Positions 8,327-17,289 are shown, numbered from the stretch's first letter. The stretch: DNA of 64,000 nt from Caballeronia arvi (GCF_001544695.2 NZ_FCOM02000006.1:1-64000), one strand, 5' to 3'. Translations and numbers: made by a program. Notes: a model not told the origin generated them from the sequence alone.

Positions 8327-9103
8327 TCAAGACCCGCCGAACCAGTTGTATCCCTGATCAACCCAATAGCCGCCCGGATAGGTATTGGTCACGAATATTT
8401 CGACGATGTGCTTCGGGTTCTTGTAGCCGAGCTTGGTCGGCATGCGCAGCTTCATCGGATAGCCATATTTCGCGGGCAGACGCTCGCCGTCGTACTCGAA
8501 GGTCAAAAGCGTCTGTGGATGCAGCGCGGTCGGCATATCGATGCTCTCGTAGTAGTCGTCGGCGCAGCGAAAGCCGACGTACTTCGCCGTCGTGTCCGCG
8601 CCCACGCGCCGCAGAAATTCGGCGAACGGCGTGCCGCCCCAGCGTCCGATGGCGCTCCAGCCTTCCACGCAGATATGCCGCGTGATCTGCTCGGCGTGCG
8701 GCAGCGCGTACAACTGCGGCAGCGTCCACACGCGCTGTCCCGTCACGAGCCCGCCGACCTTCAGGCGATAGTCGTCGCCATTCACTTCGGGGACATCGTC
8801 GATTCCATAGAACGCGTTGAAGGGAAACGGCCGCGTGAGTTGCGCTTCGGTATACGTCGGCGCGAGCCGCGTCGGATCGAAGAGCAGCGCCTGCGCGCGA
8901 TCATTCAAACGCGATACGGCGGTGAGAAATTTGCTGACCGAGTCTTCGTCGGTGATCGAGCAGCCGGTCAACAGCGAGAGGCCGCCCAGGGTCAGCATGC
9001 GCTTGCCGAACAGACGGCGCGACGGCATGTCGAGTTCGCGGCGCGCATCGGCGAGCAAGGATGCGCGATCCACTTCGATGATTCGTTTCTTGTCGGCTTT
9101 CAT
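8327..9103 (-). CDS. Molybdopterin-dependent oxidoreductase (sulfite oxidase/MsrP-type fold)
   Basis: This 258-residue enzyme has the PF00174-type Moco domain. The cofactor-ligand cysteine sits in H-I-C-V-E-G-W-S-A-I-G-R-W-G-G, followed by the substrate-binding stretch V-G-F-R-C-A-D-D-Y-Y-E-S. The N-terminus carries a twin-arginine motif S-R-R-L-F-G-K at 28-34 and a lipobox L-T-G-C with Cys48, which suggests a Tat-exported lipoprotein. ATG 9103 has AGGA six bases upstream; Met26 (9028) would leave a shorter Tat peptide. It is 19 bases downstream of the cytochrome b gene, its likely electron partner. By family it could reduce S- or N-oxides (methionine sulfoxide repair) or oxidise sulfite; the substrate is not determined. 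Confidence 0.87.
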   Translation of the reverse strand: MKADKKRIIEVDRASLLADARRELDMPSRRLFGKRMLTLGGLSLLTGCSITDEDSVSKFLTAVSRLNDRAQALLFDPTRLAPTYTEAQLTRPFPFNAFYGIDDVPEVNGDDYRLKVGGLVTGQRVWTLPQLYALPHAEQITRHICVEGWSAIGRWGGTPFAEFLRRVGADTTAKYVGFRCADDYYESIDMPTALHPQTLLTFEYDGERLPAKYGYPMKLRMPTKLGYKNPKHIVEIFVTNTYPGGYWVDQGYNWFGGS

Positions 9104-9122
9104 GGCGTGTTCCTGGAAGGCA

Positions 9123-9773
9123 TCAGCGGCCGCGCAGCATCGTGAGCAGCGAGCGCGGCACGAGCGCGACCATCGCCACATGCACGACGACGAATGCCGC
9201 CATCAGCGCCATCGCGCAGAAATGCACGATGCGCGCGTTGTCGTAGCCGCCCATCAGTTCGCGCAAGAGCGGGAACTGCACGGACTTCCAGATCGCGAGA
9301 CCCGAAAGCACGAGCACGATCAGATCGACGACGACCGTGAGATACGCGAGCTTCTGCACTGCGTTGTACTGGCGCAGGTCGGCGTGCGAGAGCTTGCCCG
9401 TCAACGCGCCGATCAGATCGCGCAGCACCGCGCGCGGCGAAAGGGGAAAGAACTTCGATACGAACCGCCCGCTCGCGGCGTTGAGCGCGAGATAGACGAT
9501 GCCGTTGAACACCAGCAGCCACATGGCCGCGAAATGCCACTGCAGCGCGCCGCCGAGCCATCCGCCGAGCGTGATCGACGGAGGAATGACGATCTGGCGG
9601 AATACAGGCGACGCGTCGTAGATGCGCCAGCCGGACAACATCATCACCAGCGCGGCGATCGCATTGAGCCAATGCGTGATGCGCAGCCAGAGCGGATGAA
9701 TCGGCGGATTGCGCGGAACGGTCGCGGGCATCACATCGAGTGTCGGTTTCGTCGTGTCCATGTCGATCACCAT
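9123..9773 (-). CDS. Cytochrome b/b6-domain membrane protein, partner of the Moco enzyme
   Basis: The 216-residue protein has four predicted helices. Histidines consistent with two b haems occur in L-R-I-T-H-W-L-N-A, A-L-Q-W-H-F-A-A-M-W, R-I-V-H-F-C and F-V-V-V-H-V-A. This is the cytochrome b561/hydrogenase-b type fold, not the MsrQ ferric-reductase fold. It is the first gene of a minus-strand operon with the Moco oxidoreductase, to which it probably passes quinol electrons across the inner membrane. A sigma-factor promoter matching GTAACC-N16-CGAA lies just upstream (9794-9819). Confidence 0.86.
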   Translation of the reverse strand: MVIDMDTTKPTLDVMPATVPRNPPIHPLWLRITHWLNAIAALVMMLSGWRIYDASPVFRQIVIPPSITLGGWLGGALQWHFAAMWLLVFNGIVYLALNAASGRFVSKFFPLSPRAVLRDLIGALTGKLSHADLRQYNAVQKLAYLTVVVDLIVLVLSGLAIWKSVQFPLLRELMGGYDNARIVHFCAMALMAAFVVVHVAMVALVPRSLLTMLRGR

Positions 9774-9793
9774 GACGGTCGGATACCTGTCAA

Positions 9794-9819
9794 TTCGACG
9801 GCGACACGCAGCGGGTTAC
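9794..9819 (-). promoter_or_regulatory. ECF sigma (SigF-type) promoter for the cytochrome b/Moco operon
   Basis: On the minus strand, GTAACC (9819-9814) is followed after exactly 16 bases by CGAA (9797-9794). The element ends 20 bases before the cytochrome b ATG. The motif equals the one reported for Caulobacter sigma-F promoters, and an identical arrangement faces the other way at 9854-9879. Confidence 0.75.
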
Positions 9820-9853
9820 AGCGTCACGCGCAAAAAGTTTTCTTTCGGGTGAT

Positions 9854-9879
9854 GTAACCGCCGGCCATGAAGAAGCGAA
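9854..9879 (+). promoter_or_regulatory. ECF sigma (SigF-type) promoter for the sigma/anti-sigma operon
   Basis: GTAACC (9854-9859) is followed after exactly 16 bases by CGAA (9876-9879), 20 bases before ATG 9900. AAAGGAG lies between the element and the ATG. The position predicts positive autoregulation of the sigma gene. Confidence 0.75.
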
Positions 9880-9899
9880 TTAGCCGGTAAAGGAGCCGG

Positions 9900-10601
9900 A
9901 TGACGACGATGGACGACGACCGCGCTATAGTGGCGCATCACCGCTTCGGCTATGCCGAAACGATCGATCTGAAAGCGGGCGCCTCGCTCACCGCCGCGGC
10001 TGCCCGCCGCGCGTACGGATCGCCGCCGCGCCGTCCCGCCTGCACAGGAGCCACGTTGGAAGACGCGGAAAGCCGCCTGAAAGTGTTATTCGTCCGCGGT
10101 CTCGACGGCGACGCCGACGCTTATCGAAGCTTTCTGCAAGCGCTCACGCGGCACCTGCGCGGCTTTCTGCGCAAACGCATCCCGCAGCTTCATGACGACA
10201 TCGAAGACCTCGTCCAGGAGATTCTGCTCGCGGTGCACAATGCGCGTCACACCTATCGCCAGGATGAGCCGCTGACCGCCTGGCTTCACGCGATCGCCCG
10301 TTACAAGCTGATGGATTTCTTCCGCTCGCGCGCACGCCGCGAATCCCTGAACGATCCGCTCGACGACGACGCCGAGTTGCTCGCCTACACCGACGACGAG
10401 CCGGCCCGGGCGCGTCACGATATCGGCAAGCTGCTCGAACATCTGCCCGACAAGCAGCGGCTGCCGATCGTTCACGTGAAGCTCGAAGGTTTGTCGGTGA
10501 CGGAGACGGCGCGCATCACGGGGCTTTCCGAATCGGCCGTGAAGGTCGGCGTGCATCGCGGCCTGAAGGCGCTTGCTGCACTCATCCGGGGACCGCGATG
10601 A
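9900..10601 (+). CDS. ECF sigma-70 family sigma factor (SigF/NrsF-system type)
   Basis: The 233-residue protein has region 2 at about 70-150 ([15 protein letters not shown] ... [16 protein letters not shown]). Region 4 lies near 175-225 (L-P-D-K-Q-R-L-P-I ... [23 protein letters not shown]). The sigma domain proper starts near residue 53, so the first 52 residues are an unusual extension. ATG 9900 fits the promoter and AAAGGAG; TTG at 10056, with GGAG five bases upstream, would give a standard-length protein. The stop overlaps the anti-sigma ATG by four bases. Confidence 0.9.
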   Translation: MTTMDDDRAIVAHHRFGYAETIDLKAGASLTAAAARRAYGSPPRRPACTGATLEDAESRLKVLFVRGLDGDADAYRSFLQALTRHLRGFLRKRIPQLHDDIEDLVQEILLAVHNARHTYRQDEPLTAWLHAIARYKLMDFFRSRARRESLNDPLDDDAELLAYTDDEPARARHDIGKLLEHLPDKQRLPIVHVKLEGLSVTETARITGLSESAVKVGVHRGLKALAALIRGPR

Positions 10602-11239
10602 AAACCGACGATCTCATCGGCCTGCTTTCGAACCAGGTGACGCGCGTCGACAGGAGCGCCGTCGCGCGCCGTTTCGCTGCGGCGCTGCTGCTCGGCGCAT
10701 TGGGCTCGCTGATCCTGATGGGCGTCGTCTTCGGCGTGCGTCACGACATGAGCACCGTCGCGCGCACGGCGATCTTCTGGGCGAAGCTCGCCTATCCGCT
10801 GGCGATAGCCATCGGCGCGATGCTCGCCGTGATGCGGCTTGGCCGTCCGGGCGCGCGCGCCGGTTATTCGTGGGCGCTCATCGCGTTGCCGTTCGTCGCG
10901 GTGTGGCTGGCGAGCCTGTTCGTGCTCGACGGCACGACGCCCGACGCGCGCCTTTCGCTCGTGCTCGGCCGGACCTGGCGTACCTGTCCGCTCAACATTC
11001 TGCTGCTTTCGGCGCCGACGTTTCCCGCCGTGTTCTGGGCCGTCAAATCGCTCGCGCCGACGCAGCTGCGGCTCGCGGGCGCCGTCGCCGGCCTGCTCGC
11101 GAGTTCCATCGCCACGATCGTCTATTGTCTGCATTGTCCCGAGATGAGCCCGGCGTTCTGGAGCGTATGGTACGCAATCGGGATGTTGATGCCGGCGGCC
11201 ATCGGCGCATGGCTGGGACCGAAACTGTTGCGCTGGTAG
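10598..11239 (+). CDS. DUF1109/NrsF-family membrane anti-sigma factor
   Basis: The 213-residue protein has six predicted transmembrane helices, as in the DUF1109 family. In Caulobacter, NrsF of this family holds sigma-F at the membrane and releases it under heavy-metal stress through a conserved cysteine pair. Here Cys130 (R-T-C-P-L) and Cys177/Cys180 (Y-C-L-H-C-P-E) sit at comparable positions. The ATG overlaps the sigma-factor stop (ATGA), so the two products are made in a coupled ratio. Control of the flanking redox genes by this pair is inferred from the promoter motif. Confidence 0.87.
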   Translation: MKTDDLIGLLSNQVTRVDRSAVARRFAAALLLGALGSLILMGVVFGVRHDMSTVARTAIFWAKLAYPLAIAIGAMLAVMRLGRPGARAGYSWALIALPFVAVWLASLFVLDGTTPDARLSLVLGRTWRTCPLNILLLSAPTFPAVFWAVKSLAPTQLRLAGAVAGLLASSIATIVYCLHCPEMSPAFWSVWYAIGMLMPAAIGAWLGPKLLRW

Positions 11240-11297
11240 AGAACGGCGCAAAACGCGGCTAGTATTCATTCGTCGGCGTTCGGCGAGCACATCGATC

Positions 11298-11708
11298 ATG
11301 TCAAGCGAATGGAAGCGCCGCGTTACCTTATTCGTCCAGCGATTCTGGCAGCCCACCGGCGCATGTATGAGTTGCATGCCGGGAAGCTGGGGCAATGTGT
11401 TGAGTCTTCCCCACTGGAAAGTGGCGATCGAGACCGGGCTGCTCACTGCACTTCTGGCCGTGTTGCTGACGTTCACGCCCGCGAAGAGACTCTACGCGAA
11501 CCGATACGGCAACGCGTTGCTCGTCGGCCTGCTGACCATGATCGGCGATGCCTATGCGCATCCGGGACATTACGGGGCGCCCTACGTCGAGCATGTGCTG
11601 ACAGGTATCGTTTCGGGACTTCTGGCGCTGGCCGCGTCATATCTTCTCGAGGAACGCGCCCGTCGCATCCGCGAGGTCTGGGCGCGTGCTTCGAGGCTCG
11701 TCCGCTAG
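11298..11708 (+). CDS. Hypothetical membrane protein
   Basis: The 136-residue protein has a basic N-terminus with a C-M-S-C motif, then hydrophobic segments near 43-58, 72-82 and 100-118, and an Arg-rich C-terminus. No family is recognised. It lies 58 bases after the anti-sigma gene on the same strand and could be co-transcribed. Its end is seven bases from the convergent cyclase gene. An overlapping frame (11309-11728) lacks hydrophobic segments and looks like a shadow. Confidence 0.6.
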   Translation: MSSEWKRRVTLFVQRFWQPTGACMSCMPGSWGNVLSLPHWKVAIETGLLTALLAVLLTFTPAKRLYANRYGNALLVGLLTMIGDAYAHPGHYGAPYVEHVLTGIVSGLLALAASYLLEERARRIREVWARASRLVR

Positions 11709-11715
11709 CGCCGCA

Positions 11716-14700
11716 TCATTCGTTCTGATCCGCCGCGCCTGCAAGTGCGTCGTCGATTGCCTGTAGCGCATGCAGAAAGCCGCATCTCGCGCCCTCTCGT
11801 TGAAGCCGCCGAAGCGTTTCCATCGGTACCGGTTGGCCTTTGCCGCAGGAAGCGAGCGCCCGTGCGCGTGCGACGAAGAAATCCGAGAACGGCGAGGGCT
11901 CGCGGCGCGCGTAATCCTCGAAGGCCGCCGCATGATGCAAGGCCGCGTCCCACAGCCCGCGATCGAGGCACGCGTCGATCGCGTCACGTCGGAAGAGAAA
12001 GTGGTTGTGGCTCACCGCACCCGCGCCGAGCACGGCTTCGCCTTCCGCGAGCGCGCTTTCGAAGACGTCGATGTCATCGCTCGCGTGAGCGAGGATGCCG
12101 AGATAGTGCGCGCCCAGATACGCCATGCCGGTTTCACGGCTGATCGACAGCGCCTGCGCGATATCGTCGCGCGCTTCGCGACGACGCCCCGCCACGCGAT
12201 GCAGCTCCGCGCGAAGCGCAAGCGCTTCGCCTTCGAAGCGCCTCGATTTCAGCTCGCGCGCGCACTGTAACGCCGGGCCGACCTGTTCCCACGCGCGATC
12301 CCACTGCGCGAGATCGCGCAGGCAATGCCACGCGGCGTGATGCGCGACGGCGAGCGCACGAAGATGCCCCGCCTTCTCCGCCGCGGCGACACTGGCGAGT
12401 GCGGCATCGAGGCCGGTCCGTGCGTCGCCCGCGAACCACGCGGTGATGGCGCGCATCGGCAGATTGGCGACTTCGATCCGTCCGAAACCGTGGCGTCGGC
12501 ACAGTTCGATGCAGCGGCTGAAGGCGTCGTGCGCGCTGATCATCCGTCCGCGCAGGTATTCGCCGTCGCCGAGCCCGCCGAGCGCGGCCGCTTCCTGTTC
12601 GGGATCGCGCGCCTCACGTGCGAGCGCGAGGCTGCGTCCGTGTTCGCGCACGCAGCCGTCGATATCGCCGCGCGGGAAACACAGGTTGCCGCGCAGGAAA
12701 TGAATGCGCGCTTCTTCGCGCTGAAGGCCACCGGCGCTGGCCGCGGCGGCGGCGCTGTCGAGATCGGCACAGGCGCCGTCGAGATCGTCGATGACCCGCT
12801 TCACCGTCGCGCGCCCGATCCACGCGCGGCAACGCTCGGCGTCGGTCGAGGCGAGCGCCAGCGCGGCTTCGAATGCCGCGAGCGCCGCCGTCATGTCGTT
12901 CACGTCATGCAGGATCGTGCCGCGCAGACATTCGAGCGCGACGCGGGCGCTGGGCGCATCCGCAAGGGCCAGCCCGCGTTCGGCGAGCGCAAGCGCCGAT
13001 TCGTAGCGATAAGCCGACGCCTGCGCGCGCGCCGCATCGCAATAGGCGAGCGCGGCCTCGGCGTCCTCCGCGCGATCGAGATGCTCCGCGCGCAAGACCG
13101 GATCGCGCTCGCCGTACCACTGCGCCGCGCGACGATGCAATTCACGGCGACGGCTTTTCAGCAGCCCGTCATAGATCGCATCGCGGATGAGCGCGTGATG
13201 GAAGATGAAGCCGGCCCCCTGACGTCGCAACAGAACCCGCATCACGAGCGGTTCGAGCGCGGCGCCGGCGCCATCGAGAAGATGCTCGACCGCATCCTTT
13301 TCGAAGAACTGGCCCAGCACCGAGGCGACCTGCAGGACGGTCTTGTCATCGGGATGAAGCCGGTCGAGCCGCGCCTGTACGAGGCTTCGCACCGAACCCG
13401 GCACGCCCGTTCCCGCGCCCTCCTCGGCATTGTTGAGCAACTGTTCGAGAAACAGCGGGTTGCCCGCCGCCCGCGCGATGCAGCGCTTCGCGAGATCCGC
13501 CTCGGCGCCGGGAAACGATTCGGCCATGTCGTTCGCCTCGCCCGCGGTGAGCGGACCGAGATCGATCAGCGTGCAGTGCGCGCCCGCCGCCGCGCGCCAC
13601 CGTTCGCCGGGCGAATCGCCCGAAGTCCGCGTCGTCAGCAGCAGTACGGTCGGACATGCGGCCGCCGTCGCGGATAGTCCCGCGAGATCGCGCAGCGTTT
13701 GCCCATCCGACCACTGCACGTCTTCGACGGACAGAACCCGCGGCTGCTGCCGGCTCGCGCGTTCGACAAGCCGCGTCAGAACGTTGTGCCGGCCGCGAAC
13801 GCGCATCGCGTTGTCCATCGCCTCATAGACCGTCCGGTCTTCGAGGGTCTGCGGTGCATCGACGAGATCCTTCAGGAAAACTGTGTCGCCTGCGTCGATG
13901 AAACCTTCGCTCATCGCCTGCTCGACGTCGCCCGATTCGTCGAGCGCCAGCAGGCCACGCACGAGCGACTGGACCGCGCCCCGCCCGACCGTCGCGCCGA
14001 AGTCGAGCACGAGGCCGCCGTGGCACACGAAACCGGAATCGCGGGCCTCGCGTTCGAATTCCGCGACGAGGCGCGTCTTGCCGATTCCGGCCTCGCCGCG
14101 CAGCACGATCGTGCATCCGCGCCCGGTCTCGCGGCACGACCGAAGCATCGCCCGAAACTGCCGCAGTTCGTCACGACGGCCGACGAAGGTCCGGCCCGGT
14201 GTCGAACGACGAAAGCCGGCGATACACCATGCCGAAACCGGTTGCGCGAAACCCTTGACGCAAAGCGCGCCGCGTTCGGTGCAGTCGAGCCGATTGGCCA
14301 ACGGACGCCGCACCGCGTCCGAGATCAGGATCTCGCCGGGTCCGGCCGCGTCGGTGAGGCGTGAGGCAAGGTTGACCGTGTCGCCGGTCACGGTGTACGC
14401 CCGATGTGTCGCGCTGCCCGTGCCGCTCGCGACGACCTCGCCGCCCGCAATGCCGATATGCGCGACGACCGTGCGTCCGAGCATGCGCGACACATCGGGC
14501 ATCGCGTCGCGGATCGCGAGCGCTGCGCGTACGGCGCGCTCGACATCGTTTGCATGCGAGACCGGCGCGCCGAACACCGCCATGATGGCGTCACCGACAT
14601 GCTTGTCGATATGCCCGCCATGCTGTTCGACGATGCGGTCGACGTGCTCGAAGTATCGATCGAGCAAAGCGACGATTTCCTCCGGGTCGGCTTCGCGGCT

Positions 14701-14955
14701 CATTTCCGTGAAGCCGCAGAGATCGGCGAAGAGCACGGCGACCTGGCGTCGCTCGCCTTGTGCTGCGCCGGTTTGCGTCCGCAGTTCGGCCAGCGCATCG
14801 AGCAGCGTGCGGCGATGACCGACCGACGCGATCCCGAGCTCCTTCAGATCGTCCGCCGTGAGGCGATGCAGCACGTCGGCATCGATGGCGTTCTCGCGGA
14901 ACACCGGCTCGTACCGCTCCATTCCGAGGCTGCGCAGCCAGACGGCGACATCCAC
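11716..14955 (-). CDS. SAM domain / class III adenylate cyclase / AAA ATPase / TPR protein
   Basis: The 1079-residue protein starts with a SAM domain (1-60: W-L-R-S-L-G-M-E-R-Y-E-P-V-F ... L-K-E-L-G-I). A class III cyclase domain follows at about 70-240, with metal-binding Asp78 in L-F-A-D-L-C-G-F-T and Asp122 in K-H-V-G-D-A-I-M-A-V-F-G. An ATPase domain has the P-loop G-E-A-G-I-G-K-T-R at 287-295, and from about residue 620 to the end there are many TPR-like helical repeats. This SAM-cyclase-STAND layout is frequent in Burkholderia and rhizobia. It probably makes cAMP in response to a partner bound by the TPR region. It is transcribed away from the curli operon across a shared 235-base region. 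Confidence 0.88.
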   Translation of the reverse strand: MDVAVWLRSLGMERYEPVFRENAIDADVLHRLTADDLKELGIASVGHRRTLLDALAELRTQTGAAQGERRQVAVLFADLCGFTEMSREADPEEIVALLDRYFEHVDRIVEQHGGHIDKHVGDAIMAVFGAPVSHANDVERAVRAALAIRDAMPDVSRMLGRTVVAHIGIAGGEVVASGTGSATHRAYTVTGDTVNLASRLTDAAGPGEILISDAVRRPLANRLDCTERGALCVKGFAQPVSAWCIAGFRRSTPGRTFVGRRDELRQFRAMLRSCRETGRGCTIVLRGEAGIGKTRLVAEFEREARDSGFVCHGGLVLDFGATVGRGAVQSLVRGLLALDESGDVEQAMSEGFIDAGDTVFLKDLVDAPQTLEDRTVYEAMDNAMRVRGRHNVLTRLVERASRQQPRVLSVEDVQWSDGQTLRDLAGLSATAAACPTVLLLTTRTSGDSPGERWRAAAGAHCTLIDLGPLTAGEANDMAESFPGAEADLAKRCIARAAGNPLFLEQLLNNAEEGAGTGVPGSVRSLVQARLDRLHPDDKTVLQVASVLGQFFEKDAVEHLLDGAGAALEPLVMRVLLRRQGAGFIFHHALIRDAIYDGLLKSRRRELHRRAAQWYGERDPVLRAEHLDRAEDAEAALAYCDAARAQASAYRYESALALAERGLALADAPSARVALECLRGTILHDVNDMTAALAAFEAALALASTDAERCRAWIGRATVKRVIDDLDGACADLDSAAAAASAGGLQREEARIHFLRGNLCFPRGDIDGCVREHGRSLALAREARDPEQEAAALGGLGDGEYLRGRMISAHDAFSRCIELCRRHGFGRIEVANLPMRAITAWFAGDARTGLDAALASVAAAEKAGHLRALAVAHHAAWHCLRDLAQWDRAWEQVGPALQCARELKSRRFEGEALALRAELHRVAGRRREARDDIAQALSISRETGMAYLGAHYLGILAHASDDIDVFESALAEGEAVLGAGAVSHNHFLFRRDAIDACLDRGLWDAALHHAAAFEDYARREPSPFSDFFVARARALASCGKGQPVPMETLRRLQREGARCGFLHALQAIDDALAGAADQNE

Positions 14956-15190
14956 GATCTCTCCCGAGCGGAAGGCGTCCGATCCCGATCAAAGATAGCA
15001 CGCAGCATCGGCCGCGCCGCCTTTCAACCAGCATTTCGATTCTTGCAACTTTCTTCACACCAATGTGGCGCGGGCAACATAGGCGTTACAAGTTATTACG
15101 GACAATCCGTTCCGTCGTATACACAACAAGAAACGCTTAAAACATAAGCCCGAAGGCAGCACCATAGCGGCCAGGGCATACGGGGAAGTC

Positions 15191-15853
15191 ATGCAGCGAG
15201 TGAAGTGCAACAAGCCCGTGAAAGGGTGCGTCATCGCAGTGTGCATCGGGGTTTCGGCGGTCGTCACGAATGCTGTCGCGCAGGATGCGGAAACGCAGTC
15301 GCCGATGCACGTGAACGCTTCGTCGCAGGCTCAACCGCTCATTTCGCTGCCGAGCACGCCGACGCCCGGCGCGATCGGCAACACCACCGCGCAGCCCGCC
15401 GCGAATGGCGCGCCGCTCACGCCGCGCCCGACGGTGAACGCGGCATCGTCGCTGGACAAGAGCGCCACGCTCACCGGCACGCCGCGCGCCCGCACCGCGG
15501 ATATCGAAGGCAAGCAGCCGCTCGGTGACGAACTCGGCGGCGTCGTGACGACCGACACGGTCACGCTCGCGGGCCAGGACTTCTATACGTGGTTCGCGCA
15601 GGCGTGGGGCACGATTCCGCTGTCCGACCGTTACATCGTCTCGGTCCACGAGCGCCCTTCCGCGCGCTACGGCAGTCTCGTGTGGGTCGAGTACAACCAG
15701 CGCCGCGTGTTCCAGGCGTTTCTGCCGATCGCCCGCTCGAACGTGAAGCCGGTAGCCGAAGGCGCGGCGCAGATCGCTTTTCAGAATGTCATGCAGGCGG
15801 ATCTGACCCGTCTGCTGTTCCGTGATGCCGACATGGCGACGGACGAGCTCTAA
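15191..15853 (+). CDS. csgE: Curli assembly factor CsgE
   Basis: This 220-residue exported protein has a signal peptide ending near A-V-A-Q-D, a Pro/Thr/Ala-rich linker of about 80 residues that is longer than in the E. coli protein, then the CsgE domain. The domain keeps H-D/Q-D-F-Y-x-x-F, E-R-P-S-A-R-Y-G-S and the ending D-A-D-M-A-T-D-E-L, parallel to the E. coli ending. CsgE caps the CsgG pore in the periplasm and sorts curlin subunits for export. GGGGAAG precedes the ATG, and it is the first gene of a csgE-F-G-B-A operon. Confidence 0.9.
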   Translation: MQRVKCNKPVKGCVIAVCIGVSAVVTNAVAQDAETQSPMHVNASSQAQPLISLPSTPTPGAIGNTTAQPAANGAPLTPRPTVNAASSLDKSATLTGTPRARTADIEGKQPLGDELGGVVTTDTVTLAGQDFYTWFAQAWGTIPLSDRYIVSVHERPSARYGSLVWVEYNQRRVFQAFLPIARSNVKPVAEGAAQIAFQNVMQADLTRLLFRDADMATDEL

Positions 15854-15912
15854 ATAAAAGCAGTCAAAAAAAGAAACGACGCAGCAAGGCCAAAAACATA
15901 CGGGGAATCACG

Positions 15913-16350
15913 ATGAAAACGAATGCGCTCCTGCAACGCGCGCTGCTCGCCTGCGCGCTGACGATACCGCTCGCCGCGAACGCCACGGCGCTCGTGTACG
16001 AGCCGGTGAATCCGAATTTCGGCGGCAATCCGCTGAACGGCACCAACCTGCTCAACGAAGCGAACGCGCAGAACAAGTACAAGGACCCGTCAACCGAGAG
16101 TCTCGGGATGGGCAGCCAGTCGACGCTCGATCAGTTCAACACGCAACTTCAGCAGGCGATTCTGTCGCGCGTGGCGTCGTCGATTTCGAGCTCGATCGTC
16201 GGCACGGACGGCACGCTGCATCCGGGCACGATCAACACCGGCAACTTTTCGATCGCGATCACGCAAGTCACGGGCGGCAATCTGCAAGTGACGACGACCG
16301 ACAAGACCACGGGCGCATCCACGACGTTCATCGTCGGCAACGGCCAGTAA
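15913..16350 (+). CDS. csgF: Curli assembly factor CsgF
   Basis: The 145-residue protein has a signal peptide followed by A-L-V-Y-E-P-V-N-P-N-F-G-G-N-P-L-N-G. This matches the N-terminal CsgF segment that lodges inside the CsgG barrel. CsgF forms the outer-side constriction of the secretion pore and anchors the minor curlin for nucleation. Its leader (catacggggaat ... ATG) repeats the one before csgE. A 59-base spacer separates it from csgE and 18 bases from csgG. Confidence 0.92.
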   Translation: MKTNALLQRALLACALTIPLAANATALVYEPVNPNFGGNPLNGTNLLNEANAQNKYKDPSTESLGMGSQSTLDQFNTQLQQAILSRVASSISSSIVGTDGTLHPGTINTGNFSIAITQVTGGNLQVTTTDKTTGASTTFIVGNGQ

Positions 16351-16368
16351 TACGAGAGCACAGACGAA

Positions 16369-17289
16369 ATGAACAAGAATGCTTTCAGGACCGCCGCGAT
16401 GGGCGCCGTCGTCATCGCGTCGGCGCTGCTCACGGGCTGCGTCACCACGCCGATGCCTTCCGCCGGCAACGCCACGCTCACGCCGCCGACGCGCGTCACG
16501 CGCGATCTCACGCATCTCCCCTCGCCCAAGGGCAGGATCGTCGCCGCCGTGTACGGCTTTCGCGATCTGACCGGCCAGTACAAGCCGTCGCCGGACAGCT
16601 CGTTCTCATCGCAGGTGACGCAGGGCGGCGCCTCGTTTCTCGTCAAGGCGATGCGCGATTCCGGCTGGTTCACGCCGGTCGAGCGCGAGAACCTTCAGGA
16701 TCTGCTGACCGAACGCAAGATCATGCGCGCGCTGGAAACACCCGAAGACAAGAAGAACGGCATTCCGCAGATCGGCGCACTGGCGCCCGCGAGCATCGTG
16801 CTCGAAGGCGGCATCGTCGGATATGACACGAACATCCGCACGGGCGGCGCAGGCGTCGCGTATCTGGGGATATCGGCGTCGCAGCAATATCGCGTCGATC
16901 AGGTGACGGTGAATCTGCGCGCAGTCGATATCCGCAACGGCACGATTTTGAACAGCGTCTCGACGACCAAGACCATCTATTCGATTCAGATCGATACGGG
17001 CGTGTACCGCTTCATCGGCTTCAAGGATCTGTTGCAGGCCGAGGCCGGCATGACGCGCAACGAGCCGCAGCAGCTTTGCGTGAACGAGGCGATCGAATCG
17101 GCTCTCGTGCATCTGATCGTGCAGGGCGTGGCGAATCAGACGTGGTCGCTCAAGGACATGAAGGACTGGTACGACCCGACGATGCAGCGCTACTTGCAGG
17201 AAAACCAGGGCTACGCGCAGACGATGGAAAGCGTGAATCCGCCGTATAGCGCGGAGAGGATCGATCCGCCGAAGACCATCGGCAGTTGA
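16369..17289 (+). CDS. csgG: Curli secretion pore lipoprotein CsgG
   Basis: The 306-residue protein has a lipoprotein signal with lipobox L-L-T-G-C (Cys24). The CsgG core follows, including A-V-Y-G-F-R-D-L-T-G-Q-Y, the E-R-E-N-L-Q-D-L-L-T-E-R-K motif and G-I-V-G-Y-D-T-N. It forms the nonameric outer-membrane channel through which unfolded curlins leave the cell, working with CsgE and CsgF. Length and motifs are normal for the family. Ten bases separate its stop from the TTG codon before the curlin gene's ribosome site. Confidence 0.94.
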   Translation: MNKNAFRTAAMGAVVIASALLTGCVTTPMPSAGNATLTPPTRVTRDLTHLPSPKGRIVAAVYGFRDLTGQYKPSPDSSFSSQVTQGGASFLVKAMRDSGWFTPVERENLQDLLTERKIMRALETPEDKKNGIPQIGALAPASIVLEGGIVGYDTNIRTGGAGVAYLGISASQQYRVDQVTVNLRAVDIRNGTILNSVSTTKTIYSIQIDTGVYRFIGFKDLLQAEAGMTRNEPQQLCVNEAIESALVHLIVQGVANQTWSLKDMKDWYDPTMQRYLQENQGYAQTMESVNPPYSAERIDPPKTIGS

